Shown in pieces: positions 34,055 to 42,752 of a stretch of 64,000 nt of DNA. Position 1 is the first letter of the stretch. Each line of letters starts with the position of its first letter. The DNA lies in contig MPMJ01000008.1 of the NCBI GenBank assembly GCA_002238425.1, forward strand, positions 1-64,000, written 5' to 3'. A program made the position numbers and the translations under genes. The notes beneath the pieces are model-generated. The model had not been told where the DNA came from. It did no database searches and was given only the letters and a program-made list of their open reading frames with translations. Source of the DNA: SAR202 cluster bacterium bin16 (GTDB lineage: Bacteria; Chloroflexota; Dehalococcoidia; Lucifugimonadales; Australimonadaceae).

Positions 34055-35347
34055 TCAGGCGGTGCGTCGGCGGAGCGGGGCGAAGAGGAAGACGAGCGCG
34101 CCGGGGGCGGCGACCGCTCCCCCGAGCCAGAAGATGCTCTCGTACGTTCCCGTCAGGCCGACCACGACTCCCATCACGATTGCGCCGACCGTCGCGCCGC
34201 TGAGGCTGCTGAGGAACATGATGCCGACCGTGGAGCCCTGCAGGCCGGGCGGCGAGGCGTCCATGGCGGTGGCGTTGACGACGTCCTGGCTCGACCAGAG
34301 GAAGAGTCCGATGAAGGCGAGAGCGAGGGTGATGACGAGGACCTCGGCCTGGATGGCGATGGACGTGAGCGGCAGAGTGAAGTCTATCGCGATGGTGGTC
34401 TCGCCGATGGCGGCGATGATCAGCATGCCCGCGCCGATGACGAACATGGCGGTGACGATGGGGATCCGCCTGCCGATGCGGTCAGAGAAGTAGCCGAAGA
34501 GCGGCCCGAAGACGACGCCGAGGAGTGTCAGCAGTCCGACGTGGAATCCGACGCCGAAGCTGTCCATGTTCAGGCCGTCATCCAGTGCGAGATAGACCGG
34601 CATGAAGCTGACGAGCCCGAAGTGGGAGAAGGAGCGGGTGAAGTTGGCGTAGGCGAGGCTGACGTAGACCGGGTACCTGAGCAGGCGTATGGGGTCGGAC
34701 AACCGGGGGAGCTGGGCATGCGTGTCCGGCTGCCTCCTCGGGGCCCCCGAGAGGAGCCAGTACATGCCTATCGAGATGACGACAGCCGGAGCGAAGCTGA
34801 GGAGGGTGTAGAGCCGCCAATCGTCGGCGAGCCAGAAGGCGAGGATGAAACCGACCACGAGCGGGCCGAGCGCCTCGCCTGCGCCGGAGCCCGAGCCGTG
34901 GTAGGCGATCGCCATCCCTTTGCGGTCGGGGAAGCGCGTGCTGAGCATGGAGATGGCCGGAGGATGCCAGAACGAGGCGGCGAGTCCGCCGAGAGACGCC
35001 AGGGCGACGACCGGCCAGACCCAGGGCGCGAGCCCGGAGAGCATCATGAAGAGCGCGGCGAAGAGGAATGAGAAGGGGAGTATCAGGTGCCAGTATCCGC
35101 TGAGGCGGTCCGATACGTAGCCGACGAAGAAGTTGGGGAAGCCGCCGCCGAACTGCTTGATGATGGCGATGGCGGTGACGCCGGTTGCCGTGAGTTCGTA
35201 TTCCTCGACGATGAGCGGGAGGAAGACGGCGAAGGCGGCGATGTACCAGTGCTTGAGGCCGTGGCCGACGGCGATGGTGGCGATATACGTGGGCCCGGAC
35301 GCGCGGAACGACCGGGGGCCGGGGAGTGCTGATGCGTCGCTTGTCAT
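34055..35347 (-). CDS. MFS transporter
   Basis: A 430-residue, about 12-helix protein of the major facilitator superfamily. The loop after helix 2 reads FFVGYVSDRLSGYWHLIL (motif A-like) and its counterpart in the second half is GPLFGYFSDRIGRRIPIVTA. It resembles the fosmidomycin/oxalate-antiporter side of the superfamily rather than sugar symporters. ATG 35347 fits the first helix; the longer frame upstream is antisense to selB. Substrate unknown. Confidence 0.85.
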   Translation of the reverse strand: MTSDASALPGPRSFRASGPTYIATIAVGHGLKHWYIAAFAVFLPLIVEEYELTATGVTAIAIIKQFGGGFPNFFVGYVSDRLSGYWHLILPFSFLFAALFMMLSGLAPWVWPVVALASLGGLAASFWHPPAISMLSTRFPDRKGMAIAYHGSGSGAGEALGPLVVGFILAFWLADDWRLYTLLSFAPAVVISIGMYWLLSGAPRRQPDTHAQLPRLSDPIRLLRYPVYVSLAYANFTRSFSHFGLVSFMPVYLALDDGLNMDSFGVGFHVGLLTLLGVVFGPLFGYFSDRIGRRIPIVTAMFVIGAGMLIIAAIGETTIAIDFTLPLTSIAIQAEVLVITLALAFIGLFLWSSQDVVNATAMDASPPGLQGSTVGIMFLSSLSGATVGAIVMGVVVGLTGTYESIFWLGGAVAAPGALVFLFAPLRRRTA

Positions 35348-35434
35348 GTGTACGTCTTCGGGAGCCGGAGGCCAGCGAGGAGGCTCAGGCATGATAGCAG
35401 GCAGGAGTAGCCACGCGGGGCGGCTTACGCCTGC

Positions 35435-35440
35435 TATGCT
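35435..35440 (+). promoter_or_regulatory. Extended -10 box giving a probable leaderless mRNA (selB)
   Basis: TGC-TATGCT is followed 6 bases later by the ATG of selB at 35447. Confidence 0.5.
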
Positions 35441-35446
35441 CGCGGC

Positions 35447-37312
35447 ATGTACGTCATCGGCACGGCAGGCCACGTGGACCACGGCAAGTCGACGCTCGTG
35501 CAGGCGCTCACGGGCATCGACCCGGACCGCCTCGTCGAGGAGAAGCGGCGCGGCATGACGATAGACCTCGGCTTCGCGTGGGTGACGCTGCCCAGCGGTC
35601 GCGAGGTGAGCATCGTGGACGTGCCGGGCCACGAGCGCTTCATCAAGAACATGCTCGCGGGCGTGGGCGGGATAGACCTCGCGCTGCTCATCGTCGCGGC
35701 GGACGAGTCGGTGATGCCGCAGACGCGCGAGCACCTGGCGATACTCGACCTGCTCGGCGTTCGCCGCGGGCTGGCGGTCATCACGAAGGCCGACCTCGCG
35801 GACGCCGACATCCTGGCGCTCGTGCAGTTGGAGGTCGAGGAGTTGCTGGACACGACCACGCTCGCGGGGTCGCCGGTCCATGCGGTGTCCGCAACGACGG
35901 GTGAGGGCGTGCAGGAGCTTGCGGCTGCGATCGACGCCGCGCTGGACGAGACGGAGCAGCGCCGCGACGTGGGGCGTCCGCGTTTGCCGGTCGACCGTTC
36001 GTTCGCGGTCGCGGGGTTCGGCACGGTGGTCACGGGCACGCTCATCGACGGCACGCTCGAGGCGGGACAGCCGGTCGAGATCGTGCCGGGCGGCGTGCAG
36101 GGACGCATCCGCGGGCTGCAGTCGCACCGGCAGAAGATCGATACAGCCTCGCCGGGCAACCGCGTCGCCGTGAATCTGAGCGGGGTGAGCGCACAGGAGA
36201 TAAACCGGGGCGGGGTGCTGACGAGGCCGGGCTGGCTGCGGGCGACGCGCGCGGTCGACGTGCGCCTCCACCTGCTGAGCGACGCGCCGCATGGCATCCG
36301 CCACAACTTCCCCGCGACGTTCCACGCGTTCGCCGCCGAAGCCCCTGCCAAGGTGCGATTGCTGGAGGACGATGAACTCGCGCCGGGCGGCGAGGCGTGG
36401 GCGCAGGTGTGGCTCGAGGAGCCGATTGCCGTGGTGCGCGGCGACCATTTCGTATTGCGGTCGGCGGACGCAACGCTCGGTGGCGGGACGGTGGTGGACG
36501 TGGACGTGAAGCGCCATCGCCGCCGCCGCGCGCCGCTGTTCGAGCGGCTGGGGCGTCTCGCCGAGGGGAGCCCGACGGCGCAGCTGGTGTCGGCGCTCGA
36601 GGACCAGGAGCCCGCGAGCGTGGGAGCGCTGGCGCGCCGCGCCAACGTCTCAGAGGCGGAGGCGCTTGCGTTGGCGCGAGAGGCGGTGGCCGAGGGCTCG
36701 GCAGTCGCGCTCGGCGCGGAGGGAGTGACGGCTGGAACGCAGCTGTACACGGCGGCAGGGTGGGGGCGGCTGTGCGGCAGCACCCGGACAACCCTCGGGG
36801 CGTTCCACCGGGAGTTTCCGCTGCGTGAGGGGATGACGCGCGAGGAACTGCGCAGCAGGCTCGGCCTGCGCGGGAACGCAGCGCAGCCCGCGCTCGACCG
36901 GCTGGTCGCGGATGGCGTCGTTGGCGCATCGGGTGGCGTGTTGCGGCTGCCGGAGCACAGTGTCGAGGTGACGGCGCAGCAGCGGGCGGCGATGGACGCG
37001 TACGTCGCAGCGCTGGAACGCGACCCGTTCCCGCAGGAAGCGCCGACGGTTGCACCGGAGCTGCTGGCGCTGCTGGCGGAGCAGGGGCGCGTGGTGCGCG
37101 CCGCGCAGGGCGTCGTGTTCGACGCCTCGACCTACGAGCGCCTCGCGGGCGAAGTGACGTCGCTGCTGCGAGCGCAGGGCAAGGCGACGGTCGCGGAGGT
37201 GCGAGACCTGCTGGGCACGTCGCGCAAGTACACGCTCGCGCTGCTGGAGCATCTGGACGACGAGAAGGTCACGCGGCGCGTCGGGGACGAGCGGATGCTG
37301 CTGGGGGAGTGA
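35447..37312 (+). CDS. selB: SelB, selenocysteine-specific elongation factor
   Basis: A 621-residue GTPase delivering Sec-tRNA to UGA codons with a SECIS. MYVIGTAGHVDHGKSTLVQA is the P-loop, EEKRRGMTIDLGFA the switch I signature typical of SelB, VDVPGHERFIKNML the G3 region, and ITKADL the G4 motif. Domains II-III span about residues 170-340 (DRSFAVAGFGTVVTGTL is diagnostic), and four winged helices fill the C-terminal 280 residues, ending VRDLLGTSRKYTLALLEHLD, the SECIS-binding domain. selA, selC and selD are not in the window. No selenoprotein with in-frame TGA was noticed nearby. Confidence 0.94.
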   Translation: MYVIGTAGHVDHGKSTLVQALTGIDPDRLVEEKRRGMTIDLGFAWVTLPSGREVSIVDVPGHERFIKNMLAGVGGIDLALLIVAADESVMPQTREHLAILDLLGVRRGLAVITKADLADADILALVQLEVEELLDTTTLAGSPVHAVSATTGEGVQELAAAIDAALDETEQRRDVGRPRLPVDRSFAVAGFGTVVTGTLIDGTLEAGQPVEIVPGGVQGRIRGLQSHRQKIDTASPGNRVAVNLSGVSAQEINRGGVLTRPGWLRATRAVDVRLHLLSDAPHGIRHNFPATFHAFAAEAPAKVRLLEDDELAPGGEAWAQVWLEEPIAVVRGDHFVLRSADATLGGGTVVDVDVKRHRRRRAPLFERLGRLAEGSPTAQLVSALEDQEPASVGALARRANVSEAEALALAREAVAEGSAVALGAEGVTAGTQLYTAAGWGRLCGSTRTTLGAFHREFPLREGMTREELRSRLGLRGNAAQPALDRLVADGVVGASGGVLRLPEHSVEVTAQQRAAMDAYVAALERDPFPQEAPTVAPELLALLAEQGRVVRAAQGVVFDASTYERLAGEVTSLLRAQGKATVAEVRDLLGTSRKYTLALLEHLDDEKVTRRVGDERMLLGE

Positions 37313-37317
37313 GGTTC

Positions 37318-37365
37318 ACCCCCTTCCTAAACCTTCCCCCATCAAGGGGGAAGGGATCAGACCCC
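37318..37365. repeat. Hairpin repeat between selB and asd
   Basis: A copy of the repeat at 26361-26403: C-rich arm, AACCTTCCCCCATCAAGG at the centre, then a G-rich arm and GGGATCAGACC. It lies between two convergent genes and can form a long hairpin, so it may also end transcription of selB and asd. Confidence 0.7.
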
Positions 37366-37374
37366 CGATCTGGT

Positions 37375-38427
37375 TCAGGCAGTGGCTCCCGCCTTGGAGC
37401 GGGCTGCGCCGTTGCGCCAGAGGCCGCGGGCCACGACTTCCTCCGCGATCTGCACGGCGTTGGTAGCCGCGCCCTTGCGGAGGTTGTCAGAGACGAGCCA
37501 GAGCGCGAGCCCGTTCGGAAGCGCTACGTCCTCACGGATGCGCCCGACGAACACCTCGTCCTTGCCCTCGCCGTCGAGCGGCATGGGGTAGGCGTTCGTT
37601 GCAGGGTCGTCGACGACAGTGACGCCCGGGTAGCTCGCGAGCAGCTCTCGCGCCTCGCCCACGCTGATGGGGCGCTCGAACTCGATGTTGACGGCCTCGC
37701 TGTGGCAGACGCGCACGGGCACGCGGACGCAGGTCGCGGAGACGGGCAGGTCTGGCTCGTGCAGGATCTTGCGCGTCTCGTTCAGCATCTTCATCTCTTC
37801 GGACGTGTGGCCGCCGTCGCGGAAAGAGCCGACGTGCGGGAGGAGGTTGAAGGCGATGGGGTGCGGGTACTGGTCGGTGGTGGCCTCGACACCTGCGAAG
37901 TAGTCGCGGGACTGCTGTTCCAGTTCGGCAAGGGCAGCCGAGCCGGTGCCGGTGACGGACTGGTAGGTGGCGGCGATAACGCGCCGGATGGGGCTCGCCT
38001 GCCGGAGGGCGTCCAGCACCATTACGAGCGGGGTGGTCGAGCAGTTGGGGATGGCGAGGATGCCGCTGTGCACATCCACGTCGCCGGCGTTGATCTCGGG
38101 CACGACGAGCGGCACGTCCGGGTCCATGCGCCAGACGCCGCTGTCGTCGATGACGACGCAGCCGCGCTCTTTCGCGGCGAGCGCCATGTCGCGGCTGATG
38201 TCGTCGTTGGCGGAGATGAACGCGATGTCGGACTCGGCGAAGACCTCTGGCGTGGTCTCTTCCACCGTGAGCTCCTCATCCTTGAAGAGCACCTTCTTGC
38301 CGATGGAGCGTGGGGACGCGGTGAGGCGAAGCCTCTCCATGGGGAAAGCGCGCTCCTCCAGCACGGCCAGGGCAACCTTGCCGACCGCGCCGGTGGCGCC
38401 GACGATGGTTACTCTCGGGTGGGCCAC
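37375..38427 (-). CDS. asd: Aspartate-semialdehyde dehydrogenase
   Basis: A 350-residue enzyme of the aspartate family pathway making the semialdehyde used for lysine, threonine and methionine. VTIVGATGAVGKVALAVLEE is the NADP loop, LAIPNCSTTPLVMVLDAL holds the catalytic cysteine at about residue 130, and VSATCVRVPVRVCHSEAVNI carries the Arg and His of the active site. ATG 38427 follows GGAGATACCGCC. It is downstream of dapB and an AT-richer methyltransferase gene in the same direction. Confidence 0.95.
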   Translation of the reverse strand: MAHPRVTIVGATGAVGKVALAVLEERAFPMERLRLTASPRSIGKKVLFKDEELTVEETTPEVFAESDIAFISANDDISRDMALAAKERGCVVIDDSGVWRMDPDVPLVVPEINAGDVDVHSGILAIPNCSTTPLVMVLDALRQASPIRRVIAATYQSVTGTGSAALAELEQQSRDYFAGVEATTDQYPHPIAFNLLPHVGSFRDGGHTSEEMKMLNETRKILHEPDLPVSATCVRVPVRVCHSEAVNIEFERPISVGEARELLASYPGVTVVDDPATNAYPMPLDGEGKDEVFVGRIREDVALPNGLALWLVSDNLRKGAATNAVQIAEEVVARGLWRNGAARSKAGATA

Positions 38428-38631
38428 GGCGGTATCTCCTTCGCCTCGCTGAACGGCGAGGCGCGTACGTTACTCGTTAGATGATACCAGAGCAGGGGTG
38501 AGGGGTGAGCATAGGGCGACGAGGTGGTGTCCGCGCCCCTGGTGGGCTGTACTCCGAATCGTGTTGGTCTGCTTGGCAAGGACTGCTACTTACTCTGGCG
38601 GGCTGAGGCGTGGCATGAGGCTACAATGACG

Positions 38632-39435
38632 TCATTGCTTACTGGCTATGAAGATGCCAGACTCTTTCCTAATGGTGATGGAGCCGGTGCTGGAGACTAG
38701 GCCTTCCACGAACTTGGTCATTTCAGCCACTTTGTCTTGGCCCAAGGCCGTTCCACTAGGCATGGACAAGATATAGTCAACTAAAGGCTCTGCCTCAGTA
38801 ACCACTAACGAGTCTGGAAAACGCGTTAGCGTGGCCTTCGGAAAGCGCTGCGCGATTATTGACGCTCCGTTTTCGAGCCCAAACCTGTCAGCGGAATCGT
38901 CCTTGAGGTACCTGGGGTTGAATCGCCTAGCGATCGCATCCAGTTCTTTGAGATGATTTTGCCCATTGGTCGTGGCGAACAGCAGCCCACCCGGAGCTAG
39001 AACTCTCCAAATCTCTGCGATCGTTTGATCAAGGCTTGGGACATGGTACAACATATGGTTTGCTATGACGGCGTCAAGGGAACCGTCTTTGAAAGGCATA
39101 TGCTGCACATCGACGACTACGAAATCGGCGTTGACTCTGTTCGTGAGATTCTTTGACGCTTCCTCGACCATGCCTTGCGAAAAGTCTGATAAGACGAGCT
39201 GCATTCTCTCTGGTATCCGTTCCATGTTGGTTTCCCAGAGTGTGCCGATTCCGCAACCAACCTCAAGGACCCTGCCGTGCAACCCGGTAGCAAGTTGATC
39301 AAAGACCCAAGTATGCAGTCCGAGTGAATTTGTGCTAAACCTTCGATGAAGCTCGATTCTTGCATCGAGATTGGAACGATTACGGTACTGTACCAATTTT
39401 AGGTAGTCTGGGTTGTGGTCGGCTGATTTAAACAT
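38632..39435 (-). CDS. SAM-dependent methyltransferase, AT-richer than its surroundings
   Basis: A 267-residue methyltransferase (Methyltransf_11 type). VLEVGCGIGTLWETNMERI is motif I, VVVDVQHMPFKDGSLDAVIA the motif III/IV area, and EIWRVLAPGGLLFATTNGQN the PGG loop. Codons ending in A/T (TTT, AAA, AAT, TTA) are common, unlike the G/C-ending codons of dapB and asd on either side, which points to recent transfer. ATG 39435 is used; GTG 39456, overlapping the dapB stop, is a possible earlier start. No transposase accompanies it. Confidence 0.85.
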   Translation of the reverse strand: MFKSADHNPDYLKLVQYRNRSNLDARIELHRRFSTNSLGLHTWVFDQLATGLHGRVLEVGCGIGTLWETNMERIPERMQLVLSDFSQGMVEEASKNLTNRVNADFVVVDVQHMPFKDGSLDAVIANHMLYHVPSLDQTIAEIWRVLAPGGLLFATTNGQNHLKELDAIARRFNPRYLKDDSADRFGLENGASIIAQRFPKATLTRFPDSLVVTEAEPLVDYILSMPSGTALGQDKVAEMTKFVEGLVSSTGSITIRKESGIFIASKQ

Positions 39436-39452
39436 TGGTGGGTTGACCTGCG

Positions 39453-40334
39453 TCACAGCCCCATGAGCTTGTCCAGCCCCACGGTGAGGCCGGTGAGGCC
39501 GCCGACCTTGCGGACGGCCATGAGGACGCCGGGCATGTAGCACTCGCGGTCGGTGGTGTCATGGCGGAGGGAGAGCGTCTGGCCGGGGCCGCCGAACGTG
39601 ACCTGGTGGTGCGCCATGCGGCCGGGCATGCGCGCTGCGTGGATGCTGATGCCCTCGTAGTCGCCGCCGCGCGTGCCAGTGAGCGGCTCCCGCCCGGGGG
39701 GGGGGTGGGGGGGGCGCTCCGCGGGGGGCGCGGGGGCCGCCGCCGCGGCGCCGCGGGCGCCCGTGAGCGGCTCGCGCTCGGGGTCGTTGTGGGCGAACCG
39801 CTCCGGGTGTGCCTCGTGGACCGCCTTCGCGATGCCGAGCGCCGTACCGGACGGCGCGTCGACCTTCATCTCGTGGTGTTCCTCCACGATGTCGGCGTAC
39901 TCGAAGTACGGGGCGGCGATGGCGGCGAGTTTCGTGAGCAGCACCGCGCCTATCGTGAAGTTGGGGGCGAGGAAGCCGCCGAGGTTGTGCTCGGCGCAGA
40001 GCGCACCGATGCGCTCCACCTGCTCCGGCGTGAACCCGGTCGTGCCGATGACGGGCCGCGCACCGCACGCCAGCGCTTGCGGGAGCATCTCCAGCGTCGC
40101 CTGCGCGAGGCTGAAGTCGACGATGGCGTCCGACGGCTGCGCGGTCAGCGCCTCCCGGACGCTGGTGTAGTAGGAGACGTCGACGGGCAGGGACGCGAGT
40201 TCGGTCGGCGGCACGCGGTCTATCGCTGCGGTGAGCGTCATGTCCGGCGCTCCTGCGACGGCGCGGAGCACCTCGCGTCCGACGCGGCCCGCCGCGCCGT
40301 GCACCGCTACGCGTATCGCGGGGTTGCTGGTCAT
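39453..40334 (-). CDS. dapB: 4-hydroxy-tetrahydrodipicolinate reductase
   Basis: A 293-residue lysine/diaminopimelate enzyme. IRVAVHGAAGRVGREVLRAV is the NADPH loop, IVEEHHEMKVDAPSGTALGI is the signature with the catalytic HHxxKxDAPSGTA, and VIGTTGFTPEQVERI the second motif. It is about 28 residues too long: REPLTGARG is followed by an Ala/Pro-rich run and then REPLTGTRGGDYEG. The DNA copies are 84 bp apart and the upstream one decays into G/C runs on the sequenced strand, so the insert is probably an assembly artefact. Without it the length would be about 265, normal for DapB. Confidence 0.9.
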   Translation of the reverse strand: MTSNPAIRVAVHGAAGRVGREVLRAVAGAPDMTLTAAIDRVPPTELASLPVDVSYYTSVREALTAQPSDAIVDFSLAQATLEMLPQALACGARPVIGTTGFTPEQVERIGALCAEHNLGGFLAPNFTIGAVLLTKLAAIAAPYFEYADIVEEHHEMKVDAPSGTALGIAKAVHEAHPERFAHNDPEREPLTGARGAAAAAPAPPAERPPHPPPGREPLTGTRGGDYEGISIHAARMPGRMAHHQVTFGGPGQTLSLRHDTTDRECYMPGVLMAVRKVGGLTGLTVGLDKLMGL

Positions 40335-40338
40335 GGCG

Positions 40339-41271
40339 TCAGGAGCGCGGGCCCATCCCCATGGACGAGCCACCGGCCTCTCGCATGCGCTGCGCCATCT
40401 CCGTGTCGACGCCGCGGCGCCACTCGCGCTTCGCGGGGTCTTCCACGTTGACGTGCAGGGTGCCGATGCCGCCGATGGTGAAGTCGAGGCGGTCGCCGTC
40501 CTGCAGCGCGCCGAGGCCCTGGTGGTTCGTGCCGGTGCTGATGATGTCACCGGCGCGCAGGTGGGCGATGCGCGAGATGAACTCGATGCACTCCGGGATC
40601 TTGTGGGCCATGTCGTCCGTGTTGAACGCCTGCCGGTCCTCGCCGTTGTTGGCGATATGGAGGCTCACGTCGTGCGGGTCGGGAATCTCGTCCTTCGTGA
40701 CGATGAACGGGCCCATGGGGCCGAACGTGGGCCAGGACTTCACCTGGAAGAAACTGGTGCGTCCGCCGGGCTCGAAGCCACGGGCGGAGACGTCGATGAA
40801 ACCGGTGTAGCCGAACACCTTGTCCATCGCCTCTTCCTGCGAGACGTTCTTCGCTTCCGCGCCCATGATGACCGCCAACTCGGCCTCGTGGTGGAATATG
40901 GTGGCGTGGCAGTCGGGGCTGAGGTGGACGGTGTCGCCGTCACCTATGACGCAGTCGGACGATTTCTGAAAGCAGTCGATCTCCGGCATGGGCCGCTGGC
41001 CGAACTCGAGGTAGTTCACCGCCATGCAGAATATCTGGTCGGGCCGGGGGATCGGCGGGCGGATTCGCACGCTGCTCAGGGGCACGCCCTCCGAGACGTC
41101 GCAGAGCTTCTGGAACGGGTCGCGCACCTGCTCGAAGTGGGAGATGACGAGATTGATCATCTCCTGCGCGCCGTGGGCGTGCACGCCCGCCAGCGCCTCC
41201 GAGACGTCCACGATATGGGTGTCGTTCTTCACGACGCCAAGCGTCCAGTCGTTGAAAAAGCCGATCTTCAT
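40339..41271 (-). CDS. Fumarylacetoacetate hydrolase family protein
   Basis: A 310-residue FAH-superfamily enzyme (hydratase/isomerase/decarboxylase of 2-keto acids). FCMAVNYLEFGQ begins the catalytic domain, FHHEAELAVIMG carries the metal-binding HxExE-type residues, SWPTFGPMGPFIVTKDEI and RAGDIISTGTNHQGLG follow the family pattern. ATG 41271 has GAGGAGAAGCGCGC upstream. It precedes dapB by 4 bases in the same direction, although its role is likely catabolic. Confidence 0.88.
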   Translation of the reverse strand: MKIGFFNDWTLGVVKNDTHIVDVSEALAGVHAHGAQEMINLVISHFEQVRDPFQKLCDVSEGVPLSSVRIRPPIPRPDQIFCMAVNYLEFGQRPMPEIDCFQKSSDCVIGDGDTVHLSPDCHATIFHHEAELAVIMGAEAKNVSQEEAMDKVFGYTGFIDVSARGFEPGGRTSFFQVKSWPTFGPMGPFIVTKDEIPDPHDVSLHIANNGEDRQAFNTDDMAHKIPECIEFISRIAHLRAGDIISTGTNHQGLGALQDGDRLDFTIGGIGTLHVNVEDPAKREWRRGVDTEMAQRMREAGGSSMGMGPRS

Positions 41272-41291
41272 GCGCGCTTCTCCTCGTTGGG

Positions 41292-42616
41292 TTACCGAAG
41301 GATGATGGGCCGCACGACGATGCTCTCGTCGCGGCGCGGGCCGGTGGATATCAGGTCTATCGGGCAGCCTATCACGTCCTCTATGCGGCGGACGTAGGCC
41401 GCCGCCTCGGGGGGCAGTTGGGATTTGTTCGTGATCCCCGCGGTCGGGGCGCTCCAGCCGGGCATCTCCTCCCAGACCGGAGTGGCGCGTTCCAGCAGAC
41501 CGGGTTCGCTGGGGAAGCGGTGGATGCGCTTGCCGTCCGCCTCGTAGGCGGTGCAGATCTTCACGGGGTTGATGCCGTCCAGCACGTCGAGCCGCGTGAG
41601 CACTGCGGACGTGAAGCCGTTGATGGTGGCGGAGTAGCGCGCCGCGAGGCCGTCGAACCAGCCGACGCGCCGTGGGCGTCCGGTCGTCGTGCCGTACTCC
41701 CAGGCTCGCTCGCGGATGTCCTGCCCCACCTCGTCATCCAGTTCAGTGGTCAGAGGCCCTGCGCCGACGCGGGTGGAGTACGCCTTGAACACGCCGATGA
41801 TGCCGACGATCTCGCGCGGCGAGATGCCGAGGCCGGTGCACGCTCCGCCGATGGAGACCGACGACGACGTGACGTAGGGGTACGTTCCGTGGTCGAGGTC
41901 GAGCATCGCGCCCTGCGCGCCCTCCAGCCCGCCACGTGCGCCGCGCGCGGCGCGCCCCCCAGCACGACGGGTGCGCCGGGGGGGAGCCTGTCCAGGATGC
42001 GTTGCTCCACCGATGCGACGTACGGCCGGAGGGCGTTGCCCCAGGAGCGCACCTGGGCGAGCAGGTCGTCGAAGTCGATGGGGTCGGCGTCGAATACCCT
42101 GGTGAGGAGCCGGTTCTTCTGTGCGAGGACCGTTTCCAGGCGGGATGCGAGGTACGTCTCGTCCAGCAGGTCGCCGAGGCGGATGCCGGTGCGCGCGACC
42201 TTGTCCACGTAAGCGGGGCCGATGCCGCGCCCCGTGGTGCCGATGGCGTTGCTGCCGCGGGCCTTCTCCTCCAACTGGTCCAGCATGATGTGGTAGGGCA
42301 TGACGATGTGGGTGTGGTCGCTGATGAAGAGGCGGCTGGTGTCCACGCCCCGCTCGTTCAGGCTCTCCAGCTCGCCCAGCAGCACGACGGGGTCGAGCAC
42401 GACTCCGGGGCCGATGACTGCGTCCACGTGCGGGCGGAATATGCCCGACGGAATGAGATGGAGGGCGAACTCGCCCTTCTCGTTGATGACCGTATGACCG
42501 GCGTTGCTGCCGCCGGAGTAGCGAACGACGACGTCCGCCTCCTCAGCGAGGAAGTCGACTACCTTTCCTTTGCCCTCGTCGCCCCATTGGGCGCCGACGA
42601 TGCCGTATGCGGGCAT
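41292..42616 (-). CDS. purA: Adenylosuccinate synthetase, apparent frameshift by a 35-bp duplication
   Basis: Converts IMP, GTP and aspartate to adenylosuccinate. The N-terminal part reads IVGAQWGDEGKGKVVDFLAE and RYSGGSNAGHTVINEKGEF, with the catalytic His and P-loop, down to RLPPGAPVVL. The C-terminal part resumes in another frame at LEGAQGAMLDLDHGTYPYVT and ends RRDESIVVRPIILR. Between them CTGGAGGGCGCGCAGG (41912-41927) has a degraded copy 35 bp away. Removing 35 bases gives an unbroken protein of normal length. Two separate reading frames (41292-41906, 41750-42616) are what remains. ATG 42616 lies after AAAGGAGTGTTGCG. Confidence 0.88.
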
Positions 42617-42752
42617 CGCAACACTCCTTTACTCGTTCCGGGGAACGTCCCGATTACACACTACCGGCCTGCGCCAAAGCCGGGCGCAGGCCGGATGGCA
42701 GTATAGCAGAGGCGATGCTGGGTTATCCAAGCGGGATCTGCGGCGGCGCGGG

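Noticed and set aside
38428-38631. Lysine riboswitch upstream of asd
   Set aside because: No conserved lysine-riboswitch core is visible; only a small CGCCTCG...CGAGGCG hairpin near 38447 is present.
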